The notes below the pieces were generated by a model. That model ran no database searches and had not been told where the DNA came from. It worked only from the letters and a program-made list of their open reading frames with translations. A program made the position numbers and the translations under genes. A stretch of DNA of 9,793 bases from an uncultured Mediterraneibacter sp. (GTDB taxonomy: Bacteria; Bacillota; Clostridia; Lachnospirales; Lachnospiraceae): assembly GCA_934418295.1 (NCBI GenBank), contig CAKRWZ010000069.1, positions 1 through 9,793 of the forward strand, written 5' to 3'. This document shows, piece by piece, positions 1-6,805 of this stretch; the first letter of the stretch is position 1; each line of letters opens with the position of its first letter.

Positions 1-32
1 AGAATTATAGAATCAGCTATAAAACGAAAAAA

Positions 33-73
33 GGCCGTATCTCAATAACCGGAAAAACCGGAGAGATACGGCC
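33..73 (-). terminator. Intrinsic terminator of the flavin-reductase gene
   Basis: Two 11-base arms (33-43 and 63-73) are perfect inverted repeats, and an inner CCGG-AAAAA-CCGG hairpin sits inside them. On the minus strand the right edge runs into TTTTTTCGTTTT, a good U-tract. It lies about 35 bases past the stop codon of the minus-strand gene at 109-669. A weaker U-rich stretch also follows on the plus strand, so it may act in both directions. A second, A/T-rich 9-bp hairpin (arms 85-93 and 102-110) overlaps the stop codon. Confidence 0.85.
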
Positions 74-108
74 AGTTTTGTATGAAAACAAGGAAAATAC
101 GCCTTGTT

Positions 109-669
109 TTATTTCAGTTCGGCACCGTCATGGAATGCTTTTCCGACAATGTCGCCTAATGCAACGTAGGTGTTGTTGAAAGGATCGAAGGTGATTGGCT
201 GTACTTTTGCGACGTCTACATTTCCGGCGGCGTCCAGTACCCGTTCGTCTGCGCAGACATTGACAATCTCACCTACCAGACGGTGGGTCTCTTTGTCGTA
301 GCTTTTGAGACGGCATTCTACAGCGACAGGCAGTTCTTCGATCAGCGGGGCATCAACAAATTCGGATTTCAGGGCGTGAAAGCCGGCTTTTTCAAACTTG
401 TCCGGCACATCATTTCCGGAGACGATCCCGACATAATCGCAGGCCGTCATATGTGCGGTATCTGCAATGCTGACGGTAAAGGCTTTCCGTTTCAGAATGT
501 TTTCGGTGGTTTTATGTCCCAGGCTGATGCACATGGTAAGCTCAGTGTTTTGACTGATGCCGCCCCATGCGGCGTTCATGGCGTCCGGAGTTCCGTCTTC
601 CCCGTAAGTTGCAAGGATATAAACCGGCTGTGGATAGGTGTAAGGTTTGGCACCAAAATTTTTTCTCAT
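109..669 (-). CDS. Flavin reductase family protein (FMN-binding, flavoredoxin-like)
   Basis: This 186-residue protein has the sequence style of the flavin reductase-like, FMN-binding split-barrel family. After a YPQPVYILAT strand (about 12-21), residues 29-60 hold the family stretch DAMNAAWGGISQ...SLGHKTTENI, which in relatives contacts FMN. A conserved-looking ACDYVGIVSG follows at 76-85. The length fits single-domain members such as flavoredoxin. The protein should be soluble and use bound FMN to pass electrons between NAD(P)H or a redox protein and an acceptor; the true partner cannot be told. The start is well supported: AAAGGAGGAG (677-686, minus strand) lies just upstream of the ATG. 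It is transcribed alone, divergently from the 12-TM/LuxR gene, and ends at a strong terminator. No redox partner gene is adjacent. Confidence 0.88.
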   Translation of the reverse strand: MRKNFGAKPYTYPQPVYILATYGEDGTPDAMNAAWGGISQNTELTMCISLGHKTTENILKRKAFTVSIADTAHMTACDYVGIVSGNDVPDKFEKAGFHALKSEFVDAPLIEELPVAVECRLKSYDKETHRLVGEIVNVCADERVLDAAGNVDVAKVQPITFDPFNNTYVALGDIVGKAFHDGAELK

Positions 670-709
670 AAGAAATCTCCTCCTTTGATCTGAACCTCTC
701 TTTTATTTG

Positions 710-740
710 ATTTTACCACGGGAGCCAAGGGAGAAGTCAA
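710..740 (-). promoter_or_regulatory. Putative promoter of the flavin-reductase gene
   Basis: On the minus strand, TTGACT (735-740) is followed after 19 bases by an extended -10, TGG-TAAAAT (710-718). The spacing is 2 longer than ideal, but the TGn extension compensates. It lies about 40 bases upstream of the start codon. Confidence 0.5.
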
Positions 741-852
741 GGGGATTTTCGAAGAAGATCAAAACAGTTCAAAGGAAAGCAAAGCAGGAAGAAAAGGTAC
801 TTTGAAAGAATGGAAAAAAGAATTCAGGGTAGATGAAAAACCGGGGATGGAT

Positions 853-894
853 TATAATAAAATCAATTCAGGAACACCCGAGGCATTGCGGGTG
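853..894 (+). promoter_or_regulatory. Putative promoter and leader hairpin of the 12-TM/LuxR gene
   Basis: A perfect TATAAT lies at 853-858, 70 bases before the start codon at 929, with no convincing -35 at the expected distance. Just downstream, CACCCG (875-880) and CGGGTG (889-894) form a 6-bp hairpin with an 8-base loop. No U-tract follows, so it is not a terminator; it could be a leader structure or a regulator site. The rest of 741-928 is purine-rich and shows nothing else that can be supported. Confidence 0.4.
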
Positions 895-928
895 AAAATA
901 CAAAAGAAAGAGGCGCAGGCAAGAACGG

Positions 929-2404
929 ATGGAACAGACGACAGAGAAAAAACAAGGAACAGCAGACAGAGAAAGGGCAAAAGAAAAGAAAGCCTTGTAT
1001 TTTATAGGAATTTTGGGTGGGTTTTTCTTTGTTTTTCTGGGCATAGAATACATATTTGACAATCGGATGGCGCTGGTGACCGATTCCGAGGGGGTAGTGG
1101 CGGCACAAGGGTGCATCCTGGGGATCAGTGCAGCCGGGTTTTTGGCCTATGGACTTTTGATGCATTATTTGAAAGAAAAAACAGTCCATTATCTTTTGGG
1201 AATCTCCGGAATTGTGTCTGTGGGGTTGTTACTTGGGCTGTTTGGCAATCTCTCCTGGAGCTGGATGCTCCTGTTGGGGGTGCTGCTGTTTTTCCTGTTG
1301 GGTGTTTTGGGAGCGGCAGCACATGATATTTGTGCCCGGCTTCAGCAGGGAAGCACTGCCTTGGGAAGGATGGCAGGAGCTGCTTATGCTATCGGCATTC
1401 TTTTGCAGTTTTCCAATCATAGCGTTTCCGGAAACGAATGGATAGAGGCAGTGGTTCTGGCAGGAATGATCTTCCTTTTTGGGGGAATGGCAGCGGGAGC
1501 AAAACGTATGCTGCCTGAAACAAGGGGAGAGGACACCGGGGCTGCCAGCGATTCTGCGGATTATTCTGGGAAAAATTCTGTAGAAGATAGAAGGGAAGAA
1601 CAAAAAGCGTCGCGGAGAAAGGTGACCCTGATGATTGTGATCGTGTGTCTGATGACTTGTATTTTTTCGATGCTGGATAATGCGGTGACCATGGCACACG
1701 CATCCGGTCAGGTGGATATCGGACAGTGGCCCCGGCTTTTTCTGGGAGGCAGCGGGCTGCTGGCAGGGCTTCTGTTTGATTGGCGGGAACATCGGCATCG
1801 GAATCTGATCATGTACTGTGTGATGGTGCTTTCGGTGATCTGCGTGACCGTTATTCGTTTTGGCGGGCCATTTTTACTGGGACTTTTGGCGTTTTACTTA
1901 TCCGCCGGCTTCTTTGCCGTGTACTTTACAGTCAGCTTCATGGAAGCGGCGCCGAAAATGAAAACGCCGGAGCTGTGGGCAGGAATGGGAAGGACGGTCA
2001 ACAATCTGTGCTCTTTCGCCATAACGGAAGTGACGGTCTATCTTTTGAGCTTTGAAAATGACATCGTGATGACCGGTGTGATCCTGGTCTTGTTTGCAGC
2101 CGCCAGTGTGTCCATTAACCTGCTGGTAGCCTTGGAGCGGGAAGAGGAAGAGGCAAAAATCAACGATATGCCGGAAAAAGTAGAATTATTTGCGGAACGG
2201 TTTGCGTTGACAGACCGGGAGAAAGAAGTGTTAAAAGGCATGCTGACCTGGGACGGAAGTGTGCAGGAAATCGCAGAACACCTGTCGGTTTCCAGGGCGG
2301 CGTTATACCGTTATATCGGGACGTTAAATGAAAAAACGGACACGAAAGGACGGGTGAGTCTTCTGCAGTTTTATTATGAATGGAACCCGAAAAAAGATGT
2401 ATAA
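929..2404 (+). CDS. Membrane-bound LuxR-type transcriptional regulator with a 12-TM, MFS-like N-terminal domain
   Basis: The protein has 491 residues. After a charged N-terminus, about twelve hydrophobic segments can be seen (roughly 22-42, 61-81, 88-106, 112-132, 148-161, 171-190, then 232-252, 265-285, 291-309, 313-338, 355-375, 379-401). They are split 6+6 by a long charged loop at 194-231, as in major facilitator folds. Residues 425-482 form a LuxR-type helix-turn-helix: ALTDREKEVLKGML, QEIAEHLSVSRAALYRYIGTLNEKT, then SLLQFYYEW. This suggests a one-component sensor in which the membrane part detects or transports a ligand and the tail binds DNA at the membrane. Similar 12-TM LuxR proteins are known as abundant regulators in Eggerthellaceae. 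ATG 929 is the first start after an in-frame stop at 893; its SD is weak (AGAGG, about 15 bases away). It abuts the lipoprotein gene. Ligand and targets are unknown. Confidence 0.85.
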   Translation: MEQTTEKKQGTADRERAKEKKALYFIGILGGFFFVFLGIEYIFDNRMALVTDSEGVVAAQGCILGISAAGFLAYGLLMHYLKEKTVHYLLGISGIVSVGLLLGLFGNLSWSWMLLLGVLLFFLLGVLGAAAHDICARLQQGSTALGRMAGAAYAIGILLQFSNHSVSGNEWIEAVVLAGMIFLFGGMAAGAKRMLPETRGEDTGAASDSADYSGKNSVEDRREEQKASRRKVTLMIVIVCLMTCIFSMLDNAVTMAHASGQVDIGQWPRLFLGGSGLLAGLLFDWREHRHRNLIMYCVMVLSVICVTVIRFGGPFLLGLLAFYLSAGFFAVYFTVSFMEAAPKMKTPELWAGMGRTVNNLCSFAITEVTVYLLSFENDIVMTGVILVLFAAASVSINLLVALEREEEEAKINDMPEKVELFAERFALTDREKEVLKGMLTWDGSVQEIAEHLSVSRAALYRYIGTLNEKTDTKGRVSLLQFYYEWNPKKDV

Positions 2405-2425
2405 ATGAAAAGGGGGCTGAGACGG

Positions 2426-2989
2426 ATGCATGGCAAGAAAGAAAATGAGCAAAAGGTAATCGGACGAAAGGCAAACGGACAAAAAGTAAACGGGCAAAGG
2501 ACAAGGAAATTCGGAGGATGGGGCCGGGTATTCTGTCTGGCAGGAGCAGCTGTTCTGTTGATAGGAGCGATTTTGACAGGCTGCGGGAAGAAAAGTGGGA
2601 AGAAAGGAACGGAGCAGACGGAGACGTATCGGACTGTGTTTGAAGTCTGCGGCAAAGAAGCCGAAGAGTTTGCAGAGAACTTCCGGGCAGAACAGGTGGA
2701 AGAGATCCGTTATCAGAGAGAGTATGAGACAGCAGACACCTATATCCTCGCCGATAATGCGGAAAAAACAGAGGCGCTTTTTCGGGCTTTGGAGGAGATA
2801 AAGGTGCTGGAGACAACAGAGGAAGAAGCGGCCGATGCAGGAGATGAAGTGGCTTTTGTCATGAAATCCGGAGAGACTTATTGTTTTGCTTTCAACATGC
2901 ACAACCTGAAAGCAGGCGAGGAATGTTATAAGATCGACGGGGCAAAGACCCTTTGGAAGTTTTTGAAGGATTGGACGGAGGCATATTGA
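2426..2989 (+). CDS. Putative lipoprotein of unknown function
   Basis: I do not recognise a family. The frame opens at ATG 2405, directly after the upstream stop, but ATG 2426 is better placed, 9 bases after AAAGGGGG (2409-2416). That start gives 187 residues. A long basic n-region (1-35) contains three pentapeptide repeats (VIGRK, ANGQK, VNGQR). A hydrophobic stretch follows (about 36-50), then a lipobox LTGC with Cys at 53, so the mature protein should be lipid-anchored outside the cell. The rest is acidic and mixed alpha/beta, with a conserved-looking ending (MKSGETYCFAFNMHNL, then WKFLKDW). The gene follows the 12-TM/LuxR gene without a gap and is followed after 1 base by a response regulator start, so the three were probably one operon. 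It might be a sensory or accessory lipoprotein of a two-component system; that is speculation. Confidence 0.7.
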   Translation: MHGKKENEQKVIGRKANGQKVNGQRTRKFGGWGRVFCLAGAAVLLIGAILTGCGKKSGKKGTEQTETYRTVFEVCGKEAEEFAENFRAEQVEEIRYQREYETADTYILADNAEKTEALFRALEEIKVLETTEEEAADAGDEVAFVMKSGETYCFAFNMHNLKAGEECYKIDGAKTLWKFLKDWTEAY

Positions 2990-2990
2990 G

Positions 2991-3128
2991 ATGAAACTGC
3001 TGTATGCGGAAGACGAAAAAGCTATGTCTGAGGCAGTTGTGGATATTTTGATGTATCATAAGTATATCGTAGATGCGGTCTATGACGGAGAAGAAGCGCT
3101 GGACTATGCCAGGGCGGAACTGCTGTAG
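2991..3128 (+). pseudogene. Truncated OmpR-family response regulator (N-terminal 45 residues only)
   Basis: The reading frame begins MKLLYAEDEKAMSEAVVDIL and continues with YHKYIVDAVYDGEEALDYAR, the classic first half of an OmpR/PhoB-type receiver domain. The acidic pocket (E7, D8, E9) is present. It stops at TAG 3126-3128, just before the expected phosphoacceptor Asp near residue 51, and lacks the whole winged-helix output domain. Start and SD are intact: GGAGG at 2977-2981 is 9 bases before the ATG, and the ATG is 1 base after the lipoprotein stop. Translation initiation is therefore preserved but the product cannot be a phosphorelay protein. No histidine kinase follows. From about 3113 the DNA reads in another frame as the end of a different protein, so this is a deletion or rearrangement endpoint rather than a point mutation. 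Confidence 0.8.
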
Positions 3129-3271
3129 ACAACAACGCAGCAGTGACGGTGGAAGAAGGAAGCACTTGGGTACTTACCGGAAATTGTACGATCAGCACGC
3201 TGGAAAACAACGGAACGATCCAGTTTAACGGTTATACTATTACATTGGCAGACGGAACTGTACTGCAATAA
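3119..3271 (+). pseudogene. C-terminal remnant of a surface-type beta-repeat protein
   Basis: In the frame one base off from the response regulator, DNA from about 3119 reads TAVDNNAAVTVEEGSTWVLT and then ENNGTIQFNGYTITLADG, ending at TAA 3269-3271. The alternating Thr/Val/Asn pattern and the WVLTGNCTIS strand resemble the tails of secreted beta-helix, carbohydrate-binding proteins of Clostridia such as the Cthe_2159 group; this family assignment is tentative. It has no start codon or RBS of its own and its 5' part is missing. It is joined directly to the truncated response regulator. The joint could be a real deletion or an assembly error. Confidence 0.55.
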
Positions 3272-3290
3272 GTATTAAATAAATATAAAG

Positions 3291-3317
3291 TTAGCACTCG
3301 GATGTTGCGAGTGCTAA
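3291..3317 (+). promoter_or_regulatory. CIRCE element (HrcA operator) upstream of ftsH
   Basis: The sequence is TTAGCACTC, nine bases, GAGTGCTAA, an exact match to the CIRCE inverted repeat bound by the heat-shock repressor HrcA. CIRCE usually precedes the hrcA-grpE-dnaK-dnaJ and groESL operons. Here it precedes ftsH. Its right half overlaps the -35 box of the ftsH promoter, so HrcA binding should block RNA polymerase. Confidence 0.95.
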
Positions 3318-3333
3318 CTTTTTGTGATATAAC
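3305..3333 (+). promoter_or_regulatory. Sigma-A promoter of ftsH
   Basis: TTGCGA (3305-3310), 17 bases, then TATAAC (3328-3333) preceded by TGA (3325-3327), an extended -10. The predicted start is near 3340, giving a leader of about 73 bases before the ATG at 3413. The -35 lies inside the CIRCE element. Confidence 0.75.
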
Positions 3334-3412
3334 AAGAACGTACAAAATATATAGAGGACAGAATTGCTGCTTTGCAGTGGATTCGGATAGAATGACGAGA
3401 GGAGAGCTTGGC

Positions 3413-5269
3413 ATGAAAGAAGTGAAGAGTCCCAAAAAGCCGTTGATCTATTATTACGGGATCGTGCTTTTGGTGCTGATATTGTTTAATGTTTTTGTGA
3501 CACCGCTGCTGACCCAGAAACGGACGACAGAGGTAGATTACGGTACCTTTATGAAAATGATCGAGGAGAAAAAGATCGGGCATGTCCAGGTAGAAGACGA
3601 GCAGATTCTGTTTTCCGATAAAGACGACAAAAATCTTTATAAAACCAGTGTCATGGATGATCCGAACCTGACAGAGCGGCTTTATAAAAGCGGAGCAACA
3701 TTTGATAAAGATATGGATCAGACTATGTCGCCGCTGCTGAGCGTGTTGCTGACAGCGATTGTACCGTTACTTATCTTTACATTGCTGGGACATTATTTGA
3801 GCAAAAAATTGATGAAGCAAATGGGTGGGGCAAACTCCATGGCTTTCGGAATGGGCAAGAGCAATGCCAAGGTTTACGTGCAGTCCACGGAGGGGATCCG
3901 TTTTGATGATGTGGCAGGAGAGGACGAGGCCAAGGAAAGTCTGGCGGAGATCGTAGACTATCTGCACAATACGCAGAAATACACAGAAGTAGGTGCTTCT
4001 ATGCCGAAAGGACTTCTGCTGGTAGGCCCTCCGGGAACCGGAAAAACCATGCTGGCAAAGGCGGTTGCCGGAGAGGCGAGAGTACCGTTCTTTTCCATCT
4101 CCGGTTCGGAATTTGTGGAAATGTTTGTAGGTATGGGTGCGTCAAAAGTGAGAGATCTTTTCAAACAGGCCAAAGAAAAAGCTCCGTGTATTGTTTTCAT
4201 CGACGAGATCGATACCATCGGGAAGAAACGTGACGGACAGATCGGTGGCAACGATGAGAGGGAGCAGACTTTGAACCAGCTGCTGACAGAGATGGACGGT
4301 TTTGAGGAAAATACAGGCGTTGTGATCCTGGCGGCAACGAACCGTCCGGAATCTCTGGATCCGGCCCTGACCAGACCGGGACGTTTTGACAGACGGGTGC
4401 CGGTAGAACTGCCGGATCTGAAGGGAAGAGAAGCCATCCTGAAAGTACATGCGAAAAAGATCAAACTTTCAGACGACGTGGACTTCCACACCATCGCCCG
4501 TATGGCATCCGGAGCGTCCGGCGCGGAGCTGGCAAACATGATCAATGAGGCAGCGCTGAGGGCAGTGCGTGACGGAAGAAAGTATGTGACGGAAGCAGAC
4601 CTGGAGGAAAGTATTGAGGTCGTAATCGCAGGATATCAGAAGAAAAATGCGGTCCTTTCCAATCATGAAAAATGGGTGGTATCTTACCATGAGATCGGAC
4701 ATGCCCTGGTGGCAGCCAGACAGACGGCTTCCGCACCGGTTCAGAAGATCACCATCATCCCGCGAACATCCGGCGCATTAGGTTACACCATGCAGGTAGA
4801 TAAAGGCGAAAAATATCTGATGACAAAAGAAGAACTGGAAAATAAGATCGCAACTTTGACGGCAGGCCGCTCCGCAGAAGAAGTGGTGTTTGGGGAAGTG
4901 ACGACAGGGGCTTCCAACGATATCGAGCAGGCGACGAAGCTGGCCCGTGCCATGATCACGAGATATGGTATGAACGATGATTTCGATATGGTTGCCATGG
5001 AAACGGTAACTAACCAGTATCTGGGTGGGGATGCTTCTTTGAACTGTGCACCGGAGACGCAGCGCGAGATTGATCATAAGGTGGTAGAGCTGGTGAAAGC
5101 ACAGCATGAAAAAGCACGGCAGATTCTGCTGGCAGACAGAGAAAAGCTGGATGAACTGGCAAAATATCTGTATGAAAAAGAAACCATCACAGGAGAAGAG
5201 TTTATGGAGATCCTGGAGAAAGACGCTCCTGTAAAAACGGAGCAGACGACATTTTCAGATCCGCAATAA
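3413..5269 (+). CDS. ftsH: ATP-dependent zinc metalloprotease FtsH
   Basis: This 618-residue protein is a membrane-anchored AAA+ protease that extracts and degrades misfolded or regulatory proteins as a hexamer. TM1 lies at about 12-32 and TM2 at about 107-127, with the short extracytoplasmic domain between them. The AAA module has Walker A GPPGTGKT (205-212), Walker B VFIDEID (261-267) and the second region of homology ending in RPGRFDRR (321-328). The zinc site is HEIGH (426-430), a variant of the usual HEAGH, and D503 in TGASNDIEQAT is the likely third ligand. ATG 3413 is chosen because AGGAG (3400-3404) is 8 bases upstream; the in-frame ATG 3302 lies inside CIRCE and before the promoter start. 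The C-terminus is complete. CIRCE control suggests heat-shock induction. The HEIGH variant and the lack of tilS/hpt neighbours hint that this may be a second FtsH paralogue. Confidence 0.96.
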   Translation: MKEVKSPKKPLIYYYGIVLLVLILFNVFVTPLLTQKRTTEVDYGTFMKMIEEKKIGHVQVEDEQILFSDKDDKNLYKTSVMDDPNLTERLYKSGATFDKDMDQTMSPLLSVLLTAIVPLLIFTLLGHYLSKKLMKQMGGANSMAFGMGKSNAKVYVQSTEGIRFDDVAGEDEAKESLAEIVDYLHNTQKYTEVGASMPKGLLLVGPPGTGKTMLAKAVAGEARVPFFSISGSEFVEMFVGMGASKVRDLFKQAKEKAPCIVFIDEIDTIGKKRDGQIGGNDEREQTLNQLLTEMDGFEENTGVVILAATNRPESLDPALTRPGRFDRRVPVELPDLKGREAILKVHAKKIKLSDDVDFHTIARMASGASGAELANMINEAALRAVRDGRKYVTEADLEESIEVVIAGYQKKNAVLSNHEKWVVSYHEIGHALVAARQTASAPVQKITIIPRTSGALGYTMQVDKGEKYLMTKEELENKIATLTAGRSAEEVVFGEVTTGASNDIEQATKLARAMITRYGMNDDFDMVAMETVTNQYLGGDASLNCAPETQREIDHKVVELVKAQHEKARQILLADREKLDELAKYLYEKETITGEEFMEILEKDAPVKTEQTTFSDPQ

Positions 5270-5286
5270 AACAAAAAAACAGGAAT

Positions 5287-5310
5287 GGCAGCAGGCAAGA
5301 GCTTGCTGCC
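5287..5310 (+). terminator. Weak intrinsic terminator after ftsH
   Basis: GGCAGCA (5287-5293) and TGCTGCC (5304-5310) form a 7-bp stem with a 10-base loop, 18 bases after the ftsH stop. The downstream tract GTTGTAGTATTT is poor in U. An A-run upstream (5268-5279) gives a better U-run on the minus strand. Some read-through is likely. Confidence 0.45.
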
Positions 5311-5346
5311 GTTGTAGTATTTCACAAAGATTTAATACTTGGAAAG

Positions 5347-5375
5347 TTGTATAAAAGGCGGATTTTCGATATAAT
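5347..5375 (+). promoter_or_regulatory. Promoter of the citrate synthase gene
   Basis: TTGTAT (5347-5352), a 17-base spacer and a perfect TATAAT (5370-5375). The predicted start is near 5382, about 40 bases before the ATG at 5422. No operator-like palindrome is obvious around it. Confidence 0.75.
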
Positions 5376-5421
5376 AATGAAATTAAGGACTATGGTCACA
5401 TTTTACGAGAGGAGACAATAT

Positions 5422-6792
5422 ATGACAGATTCTATCGACGCAAAATTGTTTGAAAATACAGAAAAAATTCAGGAACTGGCAGAGCTTTGCGAAAAGAATA
5501 ATGACATCGACAAAGAGCTCTTTACAAAATATAAAGTAAATCGAGGTCTTCGTGATCTGAACGGAAAGGGAGTTCTTGCGGGGCTGACAAACATTTCGGA
5601 CGTTTGTGCCAAAAAGATCGTGAACGGTGAGGAAGTTCCCTGTGCGGGAAATCTTTATTATCGCGGATATAACATCAAAGATCTGGTGAAAGGCTTCCTG
5701 TCAGAAAAACGACCGGGGTTTGAGGAGATTGCATATCTGTTGCTGTTTGGAAAATTGCCAAGCGTGCAGGAGGAAGAAAAATTCAGGGTGCTTTTGGCGG
5801 AAAGAAGATCTTTGCCGCCCAACTTTGTGCGGGATGTAATCATGAAAGCTCCAAGCAGGGATATGATGAATAATATTTCCCGGTATATTTTGAATCTGTA
5901 TTCTCATGACGAAAAGGCGGATGACACTACGATTCCCAATGTGTTGCGCCAATGTCTGAATCTGATCAGTCAATTTCCGATGCTGATGGTATATGGGTAT
6001 CATGCCTATAATTATAAAAAAGGGCAAGATTTGTACATTTATGCGCCGGATCCGAAGCTGTCTATGGCAGAAAATATTTTGATGATGCTGAGAGAGGACA
6101 GAAAATATACGAAGCTGGAAGCACAGATTCTGGACATGGCATTAGTTCTTCATATGGATCACGGCGGCGGAAACAATTCAACCTTTACGACTCATGTGGT
6201 AACGTCTTCCGGCACGGATACATATTCCACGATCGCAGCGGCGATGGCTTCCCTGAAAGGACCAAAGCACGGCGGTGCCAACGTCAAGGTTACGCAGATG
6301 TTTGATGATATGAAGGTTGCCGTAAAAGACTGGGAGGATGAAGAGGAGGTACGCAGTTATCTGCGGGCGCTTCTCCGGAAAGAAGCCTTTGACCGGAAAG
6401 GTCTGATCTATGGAATGGGTCATGCGGTTTACTCAATTTCGGATCCTCGTGCCGACATTTTCAAAAAGTTTGTCAAACGTCTGGCGAAGGAAAAGGGATA
6501 TGAAAAGGAATATAATCTCTATGCGATGGTAGAGAGGATGGCTCCGGAAGTTATTGCCAAAGAACGGAAGATGTACAAAGGCGTCAACGCCAATGTGGAT
6601 TTTTACAGTGGCCTGGTTTATGGCATGCTGGGGCTGCCGAGTCAGCTCTACACACCTATTTTTGCAGCGGCCCGTATTGTCGGCTGGAGTGCGCATAGAT
6701 TGGAAGAGCTGAAGAATGTAGATAAGATCATCCGCCCGGCATATATGCCGCTGGCGCCTTATCGCGAATATACAAAAATAGAAGACAGATAA
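5422..6792 (+). CDS. gltA: Citrate synthase
   Basis: The product has 456 residues and should condense acetyl-CoA with oxaloacetate to citrate. In fermentative Clostridia this usually feeds 2-oxoglutarate and glutamate synthesis rather than a full TCA cycle. The catalytic set of the Si-type family is visible: His283 in LKGPKHGGAN, His334 in YGMGHAVYSISDPRA, and Asp393 in NVDFYSGLVYGMLGLP. The citrate-contacting HMDHGGGNNST block is at 244-254. The N-terminal extension (1-50) and the NLYYRGYNIKDL motif (77-88) match the longer Gram-positive form. ATG 5422 is chosen because GAGAGGAGA (5407-5415) lies 6 bases before it; the upstream in-frame TTG at 5347 falls in the -35 box. The alpha/beta hydrolase starts 14 bases downstream, but no aconitase or isocitrate dehydrogenase gene follows. 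A 2-methylcitrate synthase activity cannot be excluded. Confidence 0.95.
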   Translation: MTDSIDAKLFENTEKIQELAELCEKNNDIDKELFTKYKVNRGLRDLNGKGVLAGLTNISDVCAKKIVNGEEVPCAGNLYYRGYNIKDLVKGFLSEKRPGFEEIAYLLLFGKLPSVQEEEKFRVLLAERRSLPPNFVRDVIMKAPSRDMMNNISRYILNLYSHDEKADDTTIPNVLRQCLNLISQFPMLMVYGYHAYNYKKGQDLYIYAPDPKLSMAENILMMLREDRKYTKLEAQILDMALVLHMDHGGGNNSTFTTHVVTSSGTDTYSTIAAAMASLKGPKHGGANVKVTQMFDDMKVAVKDWEDEEEVRSYLRALLRKEAFDRKGLIYGMGHAVYSISDPRADIFKKFVKRLAKEKGYEKEYNLYAMVERMAPEVIAKERKMYKGVNANVDFYSGLVYGMLGLPSQLYTPIFAAARIVGWSAHRLEELKNVDKIIRPAYMPLAPYREYTKIEDR

Positions 6793-6805
6793 GAGGCTTC
6801 GATAC

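Noticed and set aside
283..693. Plus-strand frame of 136 codons opposite the flavin-reductase gene
   Set aside because: It is the complement of a well-supported family protein, starts inside it and has no good ribosome binding site.
875..894. Hairpin CACCCG/CGGGTG as a terminator
   Set aside because: It is followed by AAAATACAAAA with no U-tract on the plus strand, and no gene ends before it in that direction.
802..1059. Open frame on the plus strand ahead of and overlapping the 12-TM/LuxR gene, starting at TTG 802
   Set aside because: Low-complexity Lys/Glu/Arg content that follows the purine-rich DNA, a non-ATG start, and overlap with the start of a clearly real gene.
2160..2902. Long minus-strand frames opposite the LuxR domain and the lipoprotein
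   Set aside because: Ser/Pro/Leu/Phe-rich low-complexity translations typical of antisense frames; no SD and no recognisable domain.
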